A stretch of DNA of 64,000 bases, taken from the NCBI GenBank assembly GCA_900491605.1, contig UESW01004559.1, forward strand, positions 288,129-352,128. The letters run 5' to 3'. The stretch comes from Calamus simplicifolius. Taxonomy: Eukaryota; Streptophyta; Magnoliopsida; Arecales; Arecaceae. This document shows, in pieces, positions 44,475-55,771 of this stretch. A program made the position numbers and the translations under genes. Numbering within the stretch: position 1 is the stretch's first letter; every line of letters starts with the position of its first letter. Below the pieces are notes generated by a model. The model saw only the letters and a list, made by a program, of their open reading frames with translations. It had not been told where the DNA came from and did no database searches.

Positions 44475-45480
44475 TCATTCGAGATCCATTGACTTCGTAG
44501 TTATTAGGCAGGACAGAAGGTCGGCGTGCTCATTTTCAGTCCTTGGGATCTGGATAATTTTAAATTCACCAAAACAGGAGGATAAATCATGTACCTTTTG
44601 GAGATACCGAATCATACTCAGCTTTCGAGCCTCGAATTCTTCCTGCACCTGGCCAGCCACCAACTGGGAGTCGATGTAGGCAATTAGTTTTTTGACCTTA
44701 AGCTCATGGGCGATTCGGAGTCCGACGAGTAGGGCTTCATACTCTGCTTCATTGTTTGAAGCCGGGAAGGAGAAGCGGATGCCATATTCGAAAGTTGCGC
44801 CCTTCAGACTGGTGAGGATCAGGCCGGCGCCAGAACCGCCCGCGCTGGAGGATCCATCGGCATGATGCAACCACGGAGCACTAGGCTTTGGTTGTCTAGC
44901 GGCGTCCGAAGCGGAGCCATCCTTGGGTATAGTGCACTCAAGGAGGAAATCTGCCAGAATCTGGGCTTAATGACTGGACAAGGCTGATACCGAATGTCGT
45001 GCTCGCTCAGCTTGATAGCCCATTTGTTCATTCTCCCCGATGCCTCTGGGCGATGAATAATCGCTTTGATGGGTTGGTCAATCAGGACAGTGACAATGTG
45101 CGCTTGGAAATATGGCCGCAGCTTTCAGACCGACGTTACTAGAGCTAGGACCATCTTCTCAACTTGAGTGTATCTTGTCTCAGCGTCCTTGAGTAATTTG
45201 CTGACATAATAAATAGGTTTTTGGACTTTGTTCTCCTCTCTGACTAGCACCAAGCCAACAACGTTTTTAGAGACCGCCAAGTATAGGTTCAGCATTTCCC
45301 TTGGTTTTGGGCTGCTGAGGAGAGGCGGTGAGCCGAGGTATTTCTTGAGGTCTTCAAAGGACTTCTGGCAATCTGGGATCCATTGAAAGTTTTTGGCCGA
45401 CTGAAGCGCTTTGAAGAAGGGAAGGCATTTCTCAGTCGACCGAGAAATGAAGCGGCTGAGGGCTGCTATTCTCCCAGTGA
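44475..45480 (-). pseudogene. Tat-3 RNase H plus archaeal-type RNase H
   Basis: The first RNase H has KPIYYVSKLLKDAETRYTQ and, after an in-frame TGA, KLRPYFQAH. The second RNase H is open from 44870 to 44475, with HHADGSSSAGGSGAGLILT, EYEALLVGLRIA and AYIDSQLVAG retaining the catalytic acidic residues. Frames differ between the two. The double RNase H again marks the Tat lineage. Confidence 0.9.
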
Positions 45481-46578
45481 GGCATTGTATGTCCTTGACT
45501 GACCCCGGTTAGGCCATTTACTGCAGGGCTTGGATCTTCTGAGGATTTGCCTTGATGCCTTGCTGAGAGACCATGAAGCCAAGAAATTTCTCGGAGTTAA
45601 CCCTGAAAGCACATTTGGTGGGGTTAAGCCTCATTTAATACTTTCGAAGCATGGCGAAGCTCTTCGCGAGGTCCTCGACGTGCTGGGATGCCTCCTTGCT
45701 CTTTACTAGCATATCATCAACATACACCTCCATGTTCCGACCGATTTGCTCCTTGAAAACTTTGTTGACAACCTTTGGTAGATGGCACCTGCATTTTTCA
45801 AACCAAAGGGCATAACTCGGTAGCAATAGATACCTTGGTCAGCGATGAAGGCGGTTTTCTCCACGTCTTCGGGCGCCTTCCATATTTGGTTGTAGCCCGA
45901 ATAGGCATTCATAAAAGTCGGCATTTGATGGCCCGAAGTTGAATCCACGAGCTAGTCGATCCGCGGAAGAGGGAAGCTATCTTTTGGGCAGGCCTTGTTG
46001 AGGTCGATGAAGTCGATGCAGATCCTCTATTTGCCATTCGACTTTTTTACCATGACCACATTCGCTAGCCAGTCGGGATAATTAACCTCCCGGATGAATT
46101 TGGCTTTGATGAGTTTGTCCACTTCTTCTTCGATGGCTTTCTGGCGCTCGAGGGCGAAGCTCCTTTTCTTCTGCTTAATTGGCCGGAATGTCTCATCCAC
46201 GCTGAGTCGATGGACCAGGACGTCTAGGCTGATTCCAGGCATATCCGATGCGGATCAGGCGAAGATGTCAGCATTCCTCCAATGGAATTCAATCAATTCT
46301 TGCCGAAGCTTTCCTTCTAGCCGCGACCCGACCTTTATGGTTTGATCGGGCTAGGTTTCGTCGAGTGGTACTTCCTCTAGTTCTTCGGCTGGCTCTCCTC
46401 GTTGCTCGGCAAAATCTTCCTGAGCATCCAGCCCATCCATCTCGGGCTTTCTGGACTGAAGGTCGGCAACAAAGCAATGTCGAGCTATGACCTGACTTCC
46501 CCGGACAACCCCCACTCCCCATTCGGTGGGGAACTTCATGGTAAGGTGGGGAATGAAAATGATGGCTTTAAGAGATAC
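45481..46578 (-). pseudogene. Tat-3 reverse transcriptase
   Basis: Blocks seen are MPGISLDVLVHRLSVDETFR, FIREVNYPDWLANVVMVKK, AYSGYNQIW, MPFGLKNAGAIYQRL and, in the next frame (45826-45635), NMEVYVDDMLVKS. A frameshift at about 45775 falls just before the active site, and stops lie near 45955, 46030 and 45500. Confidence 0.9.
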
Positions 46579-47007
46579 CTACCCCGGCCTGCAAAGGATG
46601 GCATTGTAAGGAGACCGAAGCTTGATTACGAGGAAATCCATGAGCACAGTAGCCACGCGGGGCCAGGTGCCGGCTCGAACCATTAGAGTAATAACTCCCT
46701 CAGGGATTATGGAGTCCCCTGTGAAGCCCACTAGGTTGGACTCCACGGGTCGAAGGTTTTCTATCCAGAATTTCAATCTCACAAAGGAATCAAAATACAG
46801 AACATTAACAGAGCTTCCACTATGAATCAAGATGCGTTGTACATCATAATTGTTCATATTCAAAGATATAACCAAAGCATCATCATAGGGGTACTGTACC
46901 TCTTGAAGGTCTTCATCAGAGAAAGTGAGCTCATCAACTCGAGCTTTCTTTGGCAAGTTTTCCTCCTCGCTTGGCCAAGAAGATGGGGAGCCGGCCACCG
47001 CTATCAC
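46579..47007 (-). pseudogene. Tat-3 protease with altered active site
   Basis: The frame is open and colinear with the Tat-1 and Tat-2 proteases (VQRILIHSGSSVNVLYFDSF, GFTGDSIIPEGVITL, SPYNAILCRPG). The catalytic Asp of DSGSS is replaced by His (codon complementary to 46822-46824), a change that should abolish proteolysis even without the other lesions. Confidence 0.88.
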
Positions 47008-48558
47008 ATTAACATTGCCGATAACCGAGGGATTTGGCGGAGGAAGCTGGCGAGGCTCGGGCTAGCGCTCCCCTTCATTATTCGGCTTAGGGGGTCCCCT
47101 GAACCGGTCCAGTCTGCCCTACCGGATCAACCGCTCGATCTCATTCTTGAGATGCCAATAGTCCTCAGTATCATGCCCATAGTCTTGATGAAAGCGGCAA
47201 TACTTGGTCGGATCCCTCTGAGTCGCATTGCCTCGGAGAGGAGGAGCCAAGGAATTTGCTGCTCGATCTCCATCAGGATTTGCGCTCTTGGCGTGGTGAG
47301 GGGAGTGTAGTGGTCAAACCTTCGAGCTGGGCTCCGGGTTCAGTCTCGAGGCGGTGGCGGAGGGGCTCTCTGGTGGCGAGGCGGGCTTGCACGGCGGTAG
47401 GCTCATTGCTTATCCAAGCCCTTTGCCTCCTTCTTCTTCAGCTGCTCGACTCGAGCTGATCTCCTTGATTCTTCAACCCTGGCGTACTTATCCACCAGGG
47501 ACATCATGTCTGAAAGGCTCTTCGGGTAATTAACTTCCAAAGCTAAGTAGAAGTCTCCTTCCTTAGACACCCCTCCCACCAAGGCAGACATGGCTACCTC
47601 ATGGTTGAGATGGTCGACCTCCAGGAGGGCCATGTTGAAACGACCAAGATATTTTTTTAGGGATTCCCCCTCTCTATGCTTGACCTCAGAGAGGGAATCA
47701 GATCTTCGTCGCTGGTGACGGCTGCTGACGAACTGGTTGATGAGCAAATGGCTCAGTTCATCGAAAGAATCAATGAAACCTGGCTTCAAGTTGTTGAACC
47801 AGGTTCGGGCAGATCCCCTAAGAGTGAAGGGGAATGCTCGGCACAGGATCATGTCCGATACTTCGTGGAACATCATGATGGATCTGAAGCTGCTTAGGTG
47901 GTCGTCGGGATCGGTAGATCCATGGTACGGCTCAATGGTAGGGAGTTTGATATGAGGGAGAATCACTTCCCTTATAATCCTCTTGGAGAAGGGGATGTCC
48001 TGCTCCACTTTCGGCTGGGATGGAGGGCTTGTCTGGCGGCGTCTAACTCCTGACGCCATTCTTGATGCATCTCCTGCATCTGCTGCTTGATCCCTTCATC
48101 CAGAGTGGCAGGAGGGATCGAGCGATGGGAAGATGGTAGCGGTGTCGAGTCCTGGGAAGATACCGGGGAGGGGGAATGAACCCGCCTAGATTTGAGCGGG
48201 GTCTTCCCTCCAGCTCGCTGTGGCGCTAGCTTTGCTTCGCAGGCTGGTGATGATAATCCACTGCTTCCGGCAGATTGGAAGAAGAGATCGCCGGTGGAGC
48301 AGGGGCAGCGGCCTCTTCATGAAGCTGAGGAGCAGGGATGGCAAGGCCAGGAATCGCCTGGAGCCCCTGGACCAACTGGGTCAATGCTTGAACTTGCTGA
48401 ACCAGAGTGGCGAACTGGTCCAGCGTTACCACCGTTGCCGATGGTGAAGGAGTTTCAGCTGGCGGTGGCGGTGGGGGTGCCGCACCGCTAATTGGATCAG
48501 ACCTTTGGGAGGCAGCCTGATCTTGAGCCTCGGATGTAGCTCTCTTTTGATTGGCCAT
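47008..48558 (-). pseudogene. Tat-3 gag
   Basis: The start MANQKRATSEAQDQAASQ is at the minus-strand ATG 48558, after the primer site and an 80-bp leader. A proline-rich part (GAAPPPPPPAETPSPS) and a Gln-rich coiled segment follow. The gag core is open at 48059-47403 (IKLPTIEPYHGSTDPDDHLS, GSARTWFNNLKPGFIDSF, YLGRFNMALLEVDHLNHEV). A knuckle-like YCRFHQDYGHDTEDY near 47150 has Tyr in place of the last Cys. Stops and frame changes separate the parts. Confidence 0.87.
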
Positions 48559-48622
48559 TAGAGGATGCTTCTTATAGCTTTTTGAGTCTTGTCTCCTGGA
48601 TCGCAAGTTTATGGACTTGAGG

Positions 48623-48639
48623 CCCTTCCTGTAGCGCCA
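48623..48639 (-). promoter_or_regulatory. Tat-3 primer-binding site
   Basis: TGGCGCTACAGGAAGGG on the minus strand, directly inside the 5' LTR. It shares TGGCGC with the Tat-1 and Tat-2 sites but then diverges, suggesting a different primer tRNA or a drifted site. Confidence 0.75.
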
Positions 48640-48640
48640 A

Positions 48641-49478
48641 TATATTGCCGCGGAAATCCGTTCTCCGACTCGGGTGTGCTCTGGCTCCGGGTCCAAACGC
48701 TGATTTCGATGCCTGGGGTGGAACCTGCAAAACAGTCCGCGAGCGCAGAGAATTTCCTTGGGGTTGTCCTCCACGGGGGACCCTCCGACGCCCAAGTCAG
48801 TGGAGATTCATAGCAAGCAGATGTGAGGAGAAGACTCTCACAGAAGAGTTCCCTAAAAAAATGGTAGGCTCCGAGCTTTGTGGGAGCTTCAATGGAGTAT
48901 GAGAGTCAGTGAATGGGTGCGTACCTTAGAGGTTTGAGAGCTACGATATTTATAGGCTATCACCTGATTCACTGGGCACGTTGTGGGGTCTGAAAGTTGT
49001 TAAGATTCGAAACAAATTCGAATCAAGTTTGTTACAGGGCCAGTAGGATCCGTATCTTTGTCAGTTAGAGGATCGATGGCTAGGAGAGCTGGCTGAGGCT
49101 TTGAGATTCAACGATCATATAGGTTCTAGGCCACTCCTATGGCCTTTAGGCCACTTCTGGCATGATTCTTCGTTTGGAATCTTATTCAATTATTGCGAAT
49201 TTTGAATTCTCCCATGTCGGATTCCACAGAAGTGTTCGAGCACCTTGGTCTAACCGAGGCGAAGGACAGCTTGATTTTTTGAAGTACAAAATAGCTTGGG
49301 TTGTCGAGGCATGAGGATACCTCGGGTTGCCAAGGTACGAGGATGGCTCGGGTTTGCTAAAGGTGATTTGGCTTCGCTGCCTAGCTGTGATAGCTGGCTG
49401 ACAGGGTGTCGAGATTGAACTTGACCCAATTATCGATGTATGCGAGTATTAAAGCGATGACAATTTTACTCCTCATCA
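48641..49478 (-). repeat. Tat-3 5' LTR
   Basis: 838 bp. The minus-strand TATAAATA box reads from 48954. Dyad phrases CTTGGTCTAACCGAGG and CTCGGGTTGCCAAGG lie at about 49240-49350. It ends CCTCATCA. Confidence 0.9.
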
Positions 49479-49911
49479 ATAGGATTGTGCATAGGTTGAC
49501 TGAAGTATTTAAAATGTCTGATCTATTTAAAATGATTTTGCATGTTTAAGAATGATAAAAATTTAAATGCAGTTCACAGCATACTTACCATTTAAATTTA
49601 AATGCAGTTCACATCTATTCTACTTAAAACTAGCATGTATTTACTGTATATTTTTTATTTAATGATGATAAATGCATGTCACTTGTTAAGTAGAATAGTT
49701 GTCCACATATCATTTATTAAGTGAAGAATCAGGTGTCAAGCACCTAACAAATTGCACTTAAATTTTATTCATCTGAGAATCCTATGAGAGTAGGGCTATA
49801 ATATGCTACGGAGACATAAGAATTTTCCTAATATTGTATTCAAACATTTAAACAAAATTTTCAAATAAATTTATTTTAAATGACAAATTATCCTTTTATA
49901 TATATATATAT

Positions 49912-50310
49912 TTTTTGGTACAAACGGATGATCACACCAATCTAGGGTGAGTCAAACCCGAAATATCGGAATACAATATTTGGCCTAGAATAGTAGGGCA
50001 AGGGTCACCCCGCTGCCAGCTCCAAAAGCCAGAGTGATAAGCCACTCGAGCAGCAATCCAATCCGCAGCTCCATTGGCTTCCCTGTAGATATGCCAAATC
50101 TGGGCACTCGCAGCTCCTAGAAGAAGAGATCTGATATCACTGATCAGGAGGATGGACGATCGATAGTCAGTGGAATCCTGACGGATCCAGCTAATAACTA
50201 TAGCAGAATTACCTTCAATAATAAGCCTTTGGACACCCAGGGTCCGAAAGGCATAAGAAATACCAGCCCACGCCACATACAGTTCATATGCTAGAGTGCC
50301 CTCCCACATG
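49912..50310 (-). mobile_element. LINE 3'-end fragment (RNase H), second copy of the 4.6-kb family
   Basis: TTTTTTGGTACAAACGGATG at the left end matches the 3' end of the LINE at 4651-4675 (TTTTGGTACAGACGGGCAG). The ORF 50309-49932 reads ELYVAWAGISYAFRTLGVQR, IIEGNSAIVISWIRQ, HIYREANGAADWIAARVAYH and YSDISGLTHPRLV. This is the complete C-terminal RNase H-like segment, less damaged than the first copy. It is severely 5' truncated, and no target duplication was found. Confidence 0.85.
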
Positions 50311-50628
50311 CCTCAGATGCATGATTATATCTTGTTTCCAGTAGATAAAAGTTGGTATTCTTTGATTTTAATATTCATCATTGCAAGTTTTGTATGAAAT
50401 AATATCTTCACTCATAATCTCAGCACCCTGGATTTCTATCAATTATCCTCCTTACTTATCCTAATTTCTCTTTCTCTCTCTCCGATTTATTTTAACTCTA
50501 AATAGAAGACTCTTCTATTTTATCAAATCAACAACCTTTAATCCTTCTCTCATAACAATAAATTTTCAAAAAAAATATTATTTCATTTTATAAATTTAGT
50601 TAGTTTATTATATATTCAATTCTTTGGC
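50311..50628. other. Spacer between LINE fragment and microsatellite
   Basis: AT-rich; no feature recognised. Confidence 0.5.
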
Positions 50629-50680
50629 TACCCCCCCCCCCCCACACACACACACAAACATATATATATATATACACACA
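50629..50680. repeat. Compound (C)n-(CA)n-(TA)n microsatellite
   Basis: A C-run of about 13 bases passes into CA, then TA, then CA repeats, ending about ten bases before the CACTA terminus. Confidence 0.93.
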
Positions 50681-50690
50681 CACATTACAA

Positions 50691-51270
50691 CACTATAAGG
50701 GGAAAAAAATATTGCGACACCTAAATGCATCGCTAATGCGTCGCTAAACATGCTATTGCGACGCAATAGCGACGCAATGACGGCGTCGCTCAGATGTTCG
50801 TCGCAATCTCAATTTGTCGCAATTACGTCGCTTCACAGCGACTCTCTGCGACGCAATAATGCATCGCAATATTGCGACGCATCCAAATACGTCGCTAAAT
50901 TTAAAACTAATTTTTAATATTTAAAATTATTATTAAATATTGCGATGCATTCAATTGCGTCGCAATATTACGACGCATTTAGTTGCATCGCAATATTAAT
51001 AATAATATTTTAGATATAATAGCGACGCAATTTGAGTCGCTAATGCGTTGCTAATAAAAAATTTTTTTAAAATATTGCGATGCCAGGTCATTGCATCGCA
51101 ATATTTAATAATAATATTTCAGATATAATAGCGATGCAATTTGAGTCGCTAATGCGTCGCTAATAAATTTTTTTTAAATTATTGCGATGCCAGGTCATTG
51201 CGTCACAATATTTAATAAAAATATTTGAAAATATTAGCGATGCAATTTCAGTCGCTAATGCATCGCTAAT
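50691..51270. repeat. CACTA terminal and subterminal repeats
   Basis: Many direct and inverted copies of TTGCGACGCA / TAGCGACGCAAT, with CG-to-TG variants (GCGATGCA), are interspersed with AT-rich spacers. Such subterminal motifs bind the element-encoded protein in En/Spm elements. Confidence 0.85.
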
Positions 51271-51460
51271 TAAATTTTTTTTAAAAAATAAAATATTAAA
51301 AATTAAAATGGTTAATACAATTTTATTATATTTAAATATTGATAAAAACATTCTTCACTCATATTGATCCAAACAATAATCATTCAATTTCTAAAAATAA
51401 TTAATATATTAAAATTTTGAAGTTTTCATGTACAACATATAAAAAGAAAAAAAAAATACA

Positions 51461-52914
51461 TCAAGAATCTGAGCGATCACGTGGAGGCTGGAGACCCTGT
51501 GACAAGTGGCTAACCATATCCTGCAAATAATGCATCTGATCTCGCACGTATGCAAGCTCCTGATCCCGGCCTCACATACGCTGCTCGAACTCGTGCTCGA
51601 CCTCCTGACGAACGTCCTGCCGAACCTCCTCCGCAATAGATCTCCGAATGTCATCTAAACGCTCGGCAGGAATATCACCAGAAAATCGCGAGCTGGAGGC
51701 CTGATGGGGAAAATATGAAGAAGCTCTAGTGCCCAGACCATAGATCCTGTGGTCTCGCGGCTGGGCACCAACAACCTCCAAAAACACACGCCGACTCTCC
51801 TCTGCTGAGAGTTCGACGGGCGTCTCCCCATCAGTGGAGTTGACCTGCGATGCCTAGGAGCGAAGCTCCTTGACTCGTATCTTTGAATTATAAAATCAAC
51901 AATAAATGAGTTAATAAATTTCTCGAAATAAAATTTTAAAAATTAAACAGATACTACATAAAGCTAATTTCTTACCACAACCTCCTATGATCGCGTGTCA
52001 ACCCAGGAACCGTCCCTTCTGGTGTGTGTCGCCCTGAATAGACAAAACTCACCAGGATCTCTGCCCTCCTGCTCAGACTATAACAATAAAAAAATTGATA
52101 TTAATAAAAATATTTATAAATAACTAAATTAGTAATTAAATTATTTATATTTTCTTACCATACAGCGTCTGTGCTCCTGAATTGAAATGGAGCCCGAAGT
52201 ATGGCAGGAGAGACCCGTGCCAGGACCGCCCTTCTCGGATCGGCGGTTTGTGCTGGCTGATGCAGACCTCCTGCGCCAGCCATCGGACTACCAGGCTTGC
52301 TGCCACTCGTGCCAAATACCCTCTGGCACATGCGCATGATGCTGACCTGATGACGTCATGGCTGGCAGGGTCCCACGTAAACTTTTTTTGCATTAAAATA
52401 AATAGTTAGTTTCAGAATTTATTAAGATTAAGAAATTTTATTAGTGATAAATTATATTTAATAAGTTTACCTGAAACTCAGAAAAATAAAACTCCCTCGT
52501 GGCTGGAGATACGTGGCGCCAATCGTAGCCACTGGGATCTACATGCCTCTGAAATACGGCGCTAATGTGGCTGGATACATGATGCTGCTCAATAAATCTA
52601 TTAAAAAAATGCATGTTTATAAGTAATTGACTTAAAAACATAAACATATATTTTTAATTAGTATATACTTACAGCCCATGAGCATTAAGTCAAAGTATGG
52701 TGCGGCCGATGGTGGAAGAACTCTCAGAGGTATGTACCGATCGGCTGGATGGTAATACCAATGCAGGATCACCGCCAACCGCTGGAGAGATCGAAGGTTG
52801 TGCGATGTGTGGAGATCCGAACTCTCCATATCCAAAGCTCATGTGATCTGATGCAACAGGGCTACGTCCCTGCTCACTCCGTATGTCATCGGTAGATCTA
52901 CCTCTGCCCGTCAT
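51461..52914 (-). pseudogene. CACTA accessory gene (Transposase_24 / Ptta-type), multi-exon, one nonsense codon
   Basis: The likely start is MTGRGRSTDDIRSEQG at 52914. Further coding blocks, separated by AT-rich introns, are VDPSGYDWRHVSPATREFY (about 52560-52490), KKFTWDPASHDVIRSA (about 52390) and FLEVVGAQPRDHRIYGLGTR (51787 leftwards) ending SQGLQPPRDRSDS with TGA at 51461-51463. The YGLG..ASSYFPHQ block and the Arg/Glu-rich coiled coil after it are typical of the second gene of plant CACTA elements. An in-frame TGA follows HEFEQRM, probably from CGA. Exon borders are only approximate. Confidence 0.65.
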
Positions 52915-53017
52915 ACTAAAAATACTAAAGATTCATGCAATTAAATTATGATTAATGATTGACTATGTAAAAATTTAACACTTATAAAATAAAGTTGAAT
53001 TTTAAAAAACCTCTATG

Positions 53018-53695
53018 TTAATCGGTGTCATTTGTTTCATGAAATGTTGGTTCAACATCCGATGCCGTATCGGACTGCGATTCAGTTTCATTATCATCGG
53101 AAGGAAACCGAACATTTACATCCACAATTTCTTGGACATCACCATTTGGATCTTTAAGTGATGTTTCAGGAGCCCTTGTGTCATCCTCAATTGCATGCAT
53201 TTCCATCTCATCCTCTTGAAATGCAGGGCACTCGGCTGATTGACTTGATGAACTCTCCTCTAATAAGATTGTTGAACGTGGGACAATTTTAGAAACAGCC
53301 CACCAATCTCGCTTGTCGTTGCGTAAACTTAGATATCCGCAGTAAAACACTTGCTGAGCTTGGGATGCAAGGATGAATGGGTCATATTTCTGCAATCTTC
53401 GTTGATGGTTCACTTCAACCAAATTGTAGTCGTTATGAACCCTTTTGCCCACAGGAACTGTCGGATCGAACCAATCGCAACGAAACAATATGGTTCGTTT
53501 CATAGGCCAACCGGGATATTTAACTTCAACCACCTCTACTAACTTTCCGTAATAATCCTGCATATTTGCTCCAACACTTTCTCCTTTAACACATATGCCC
53601 CAGTTCTGCGTGCCTCTTGAAGCTGCTAATCATTCAATCTGAAATTTGTACCCATTAACAAAATAGCCAGTAGAGGTTGTTACGGTCTTCAATGG
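53018..53695 (-). pseudogene. TNP2-type transposase C-terminal domain (DUF4216), split by the copia insertion
   Basis: From the insertion site leftwards the frame reads STGYFVNGYKFQIE, a TAG, then RGTQNWGICVKGESVGANMQ. It continues DYYGKLVEVVEVKYPGWPMK, ILFRCDWFDPTVPVGKRVHN, YDPFILASQAQQVFY and an acidic tail to 53018. GYFVNGY..., YYG.L.E....YPG and LF.CDWFDP are hallmarks of DUF4216, which ends CACTA TNP2 transposases. The upstream transposase core lies beyond the copia element and the window end. It was interrupted by the copia insertion at AATGG (53691-53695). Confidence 0.85.
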
Positions 53696-55166
53696 TGTTG
53701 GCCCAGCTGACAGCCCAAGAGGGGGGGTGAATTGGGTCCTTTAAAAAATTTAACCTCTTAAAAAAATTGTTTGCTTAAGATGAATGAAAGTAAATGCAAT
53801 GCAAATATAAAGCACAATCAATGAGATAGAGATAGAGATAGAGACAATAGAAGCACGGCAAACACAAAGATTTTATAGTGGTTCGGTGTATCCAACACCT
53901 ACGTCCACTCCCAAGATCCACTTGGGTCCACACTATAATCTCCTCGATTACAGCCGAGTTGTTTTACAAGCTCACAACCCAAACTTGTTGTTTTACCCGG
54001 GATCACAACGAACCCAGCCGGTTTTTCGGGCTCACCAGCACACAACCCTAAACTCAAGCTAATCTAGCTTGACCCGAGGTATACAACCTCCACTAGTTCA
54101 ATCCCTTTGATTGAACTAGGCACAAACAAAAAGAATATAGTTTTTCAAAGATACACAGCTCCTCAATGAGCAAATATTCAAAATAAGTAAACAAGTTTAG
54201 AAAAGCCTGATTTGAAGTTGTTTGGCTTTGAGCTTTTCTTCTTTTCTTCTTTTCTTCTTCTCCTTTGGAATGATGAATCAAGCCTCAGCTTTAATCCCTC
54301 ACAGTCGTTGCAGTTGAGAAGATTGGAAATGGAAGAAACAGAGCTTTTTCTTCAATTTGGGAAATCCACCGATTTTTGATTTGGGCCTTGGATTCCTCTT
54401 TGAGCTTTTTGGAGTGGAAGGATTTGAGTTTGAAGGCTTTTCTCTTGGATTTCAGGCTCAGGGTTTCTCGGATTTTTGATTTGAAATTTTTCTTTTTTCT
54501 CTCTCTCTTTTTTCAAACGGGTGTTTTTCCCCTTTTTATAGATTTTCTTCAATCCATTTTTGGGATGAAACTAGCCGTTGGAGTGTACCTGGAAACAAAA
54601 TATATCCGTTAGAAATTAGGTAAAAAGGAAATATTACCGTTAGAGCTGATCTGGCATTTTAAATTTTCGTCCCAGTCAGGTTGGAGTCGGCTCCAACTTT
54701 TCAGGTGTCGGCTCCAGATCGTTTTACCAAAAATAGAAATTTCGAGTTCGTTGAGGAGTCGGCTCCGAAAAGTAAGTGTCGGCTCGCCATCGTCAGGTGT
54801 CGGCTCCCGAAAACTGTAGGTGTCGGCTCCAGGATGCTCAAAAAATCAACGTTCTGTCCCCGCATCGGAGTCGGCTCCAGACACTGTAAGTGTCGACTCC
54901 GAAACTCTAGGTGTCGGCTCCGGATCGTATCAAAAATCAGATTAAAATTGAATTGGCCATGGGGTCGGCTCCAGACTTTCTAGGTGTCGACTCCAAGCTC
55001 TGAAACTTTGAAATCTCTGATTTGTATTTGATTCAAAATTCATTTCTTAATTCCTTTAAATTGATCAAATAAATTTAAGTCCTGAAACACTTATAAAATC
55101 CATTAGTAATCAAATAAATATACTCAATTCCTTTATTAATCATCAAAATCAATAAATGGATCAACA
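53696..55166 (-). repeat. Copia 3' LTR
   Basis: 1,471 bp. A TATA box (TATAAAAAGG on the minus strand) reads from 54540. At least ten GGTGTCGGCTCC/GGAGTCGGCTCC-like motifs lie at 54683-54990. Confidence 0.95.
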
Positions 55167-55560
55167 ATCTCCCCCTTTTTGATGATTATAAAAACATTGA
55201 GTATATGCATAGAATTCTTAAATTAAAAAATTATCAAGGAAGTGATCTTCACGAGTAAGCTCCCCCTGAATAAGGTAGCTCCCCCTATGAAGTTCAAATT
55301 ATTCTTCCTCTTACTTTACATATTTGGTACTTAAGATTTCTTTATGCATAGTCAAATCAATTTGATTATTAATCCACATCAAATAACTCAATATCATATT
55401 AATCAATTAACTTCATTAATGTTTTCATATTAATCAATTAATAACTTGATTTTTCATATTAAACAATTAATGCAACATAACTTTCTCCCCCTTTAATGCA
55501 ATTAACAATATAACTTTCTCCCTCTTAATGCATATACAACCATAATTCTCTCCCCTTTTT
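55167..55560 (-). promoter_or_regulatory. Cluster of polypurine tracts upstream of the copia 3' LTR
   Basis: Minus-strand AAAAAGGGGGAGA adjoins the LTR at 55167. Further GGGGGAG-type tracts lie at about 55260, 55280, 55485, 55525 and 55550. Reiterated purine tracts here are a known Sirevirus trait; the LTR-adjacent one is the likely primer. Confidence 0.75.
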
Positions 55561-55771
55561 TGTAATCAACAAAAAGGTAAAGAATATTTCACATTGCATC
55601 AAAAGATAATTTTCATTGCATCAAAAGATAATTTCATTTCAACAAAAGTCAAGTATTACATCAAAATACTCATTCATCAAAATATCCTTCATTACATCAA
55701 CACATAAACTTCATTACATCAAAATGTAAACATTAAACATTCATTACATTACATTCAACATCAGTTCTTCA

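Larger units (their letters stand above)
34949..49478 (-). mobile_element. Tat-3: full-length Ty3/gypsy Tat element, about 14.5 kb
   Basis: Colinear LTRs 34949-35785 (837 bp) and 48641-49478 (838 bp) enclose minus-strand gag-pol (43290-48558) and a plus-strand multi-exon gene (36179-39210). The interior also has a 966-bp tandem duplication and a tandem array (42040-43175). The primer site differs from Tat-1 and Tat-2. Both LTRs end CCTCATCA. Flanks (TCACA left, ATAGG right) do not match, so no target duplication is seen. All pol domains are interrupted. Confidence 0.88.

Noticed and set aside
34944..49483. Target-site duplication for Tat-3
   Set aside because: TCACA and ATAGG do not match; boundaries may be off by a few bases or the ends recombined.
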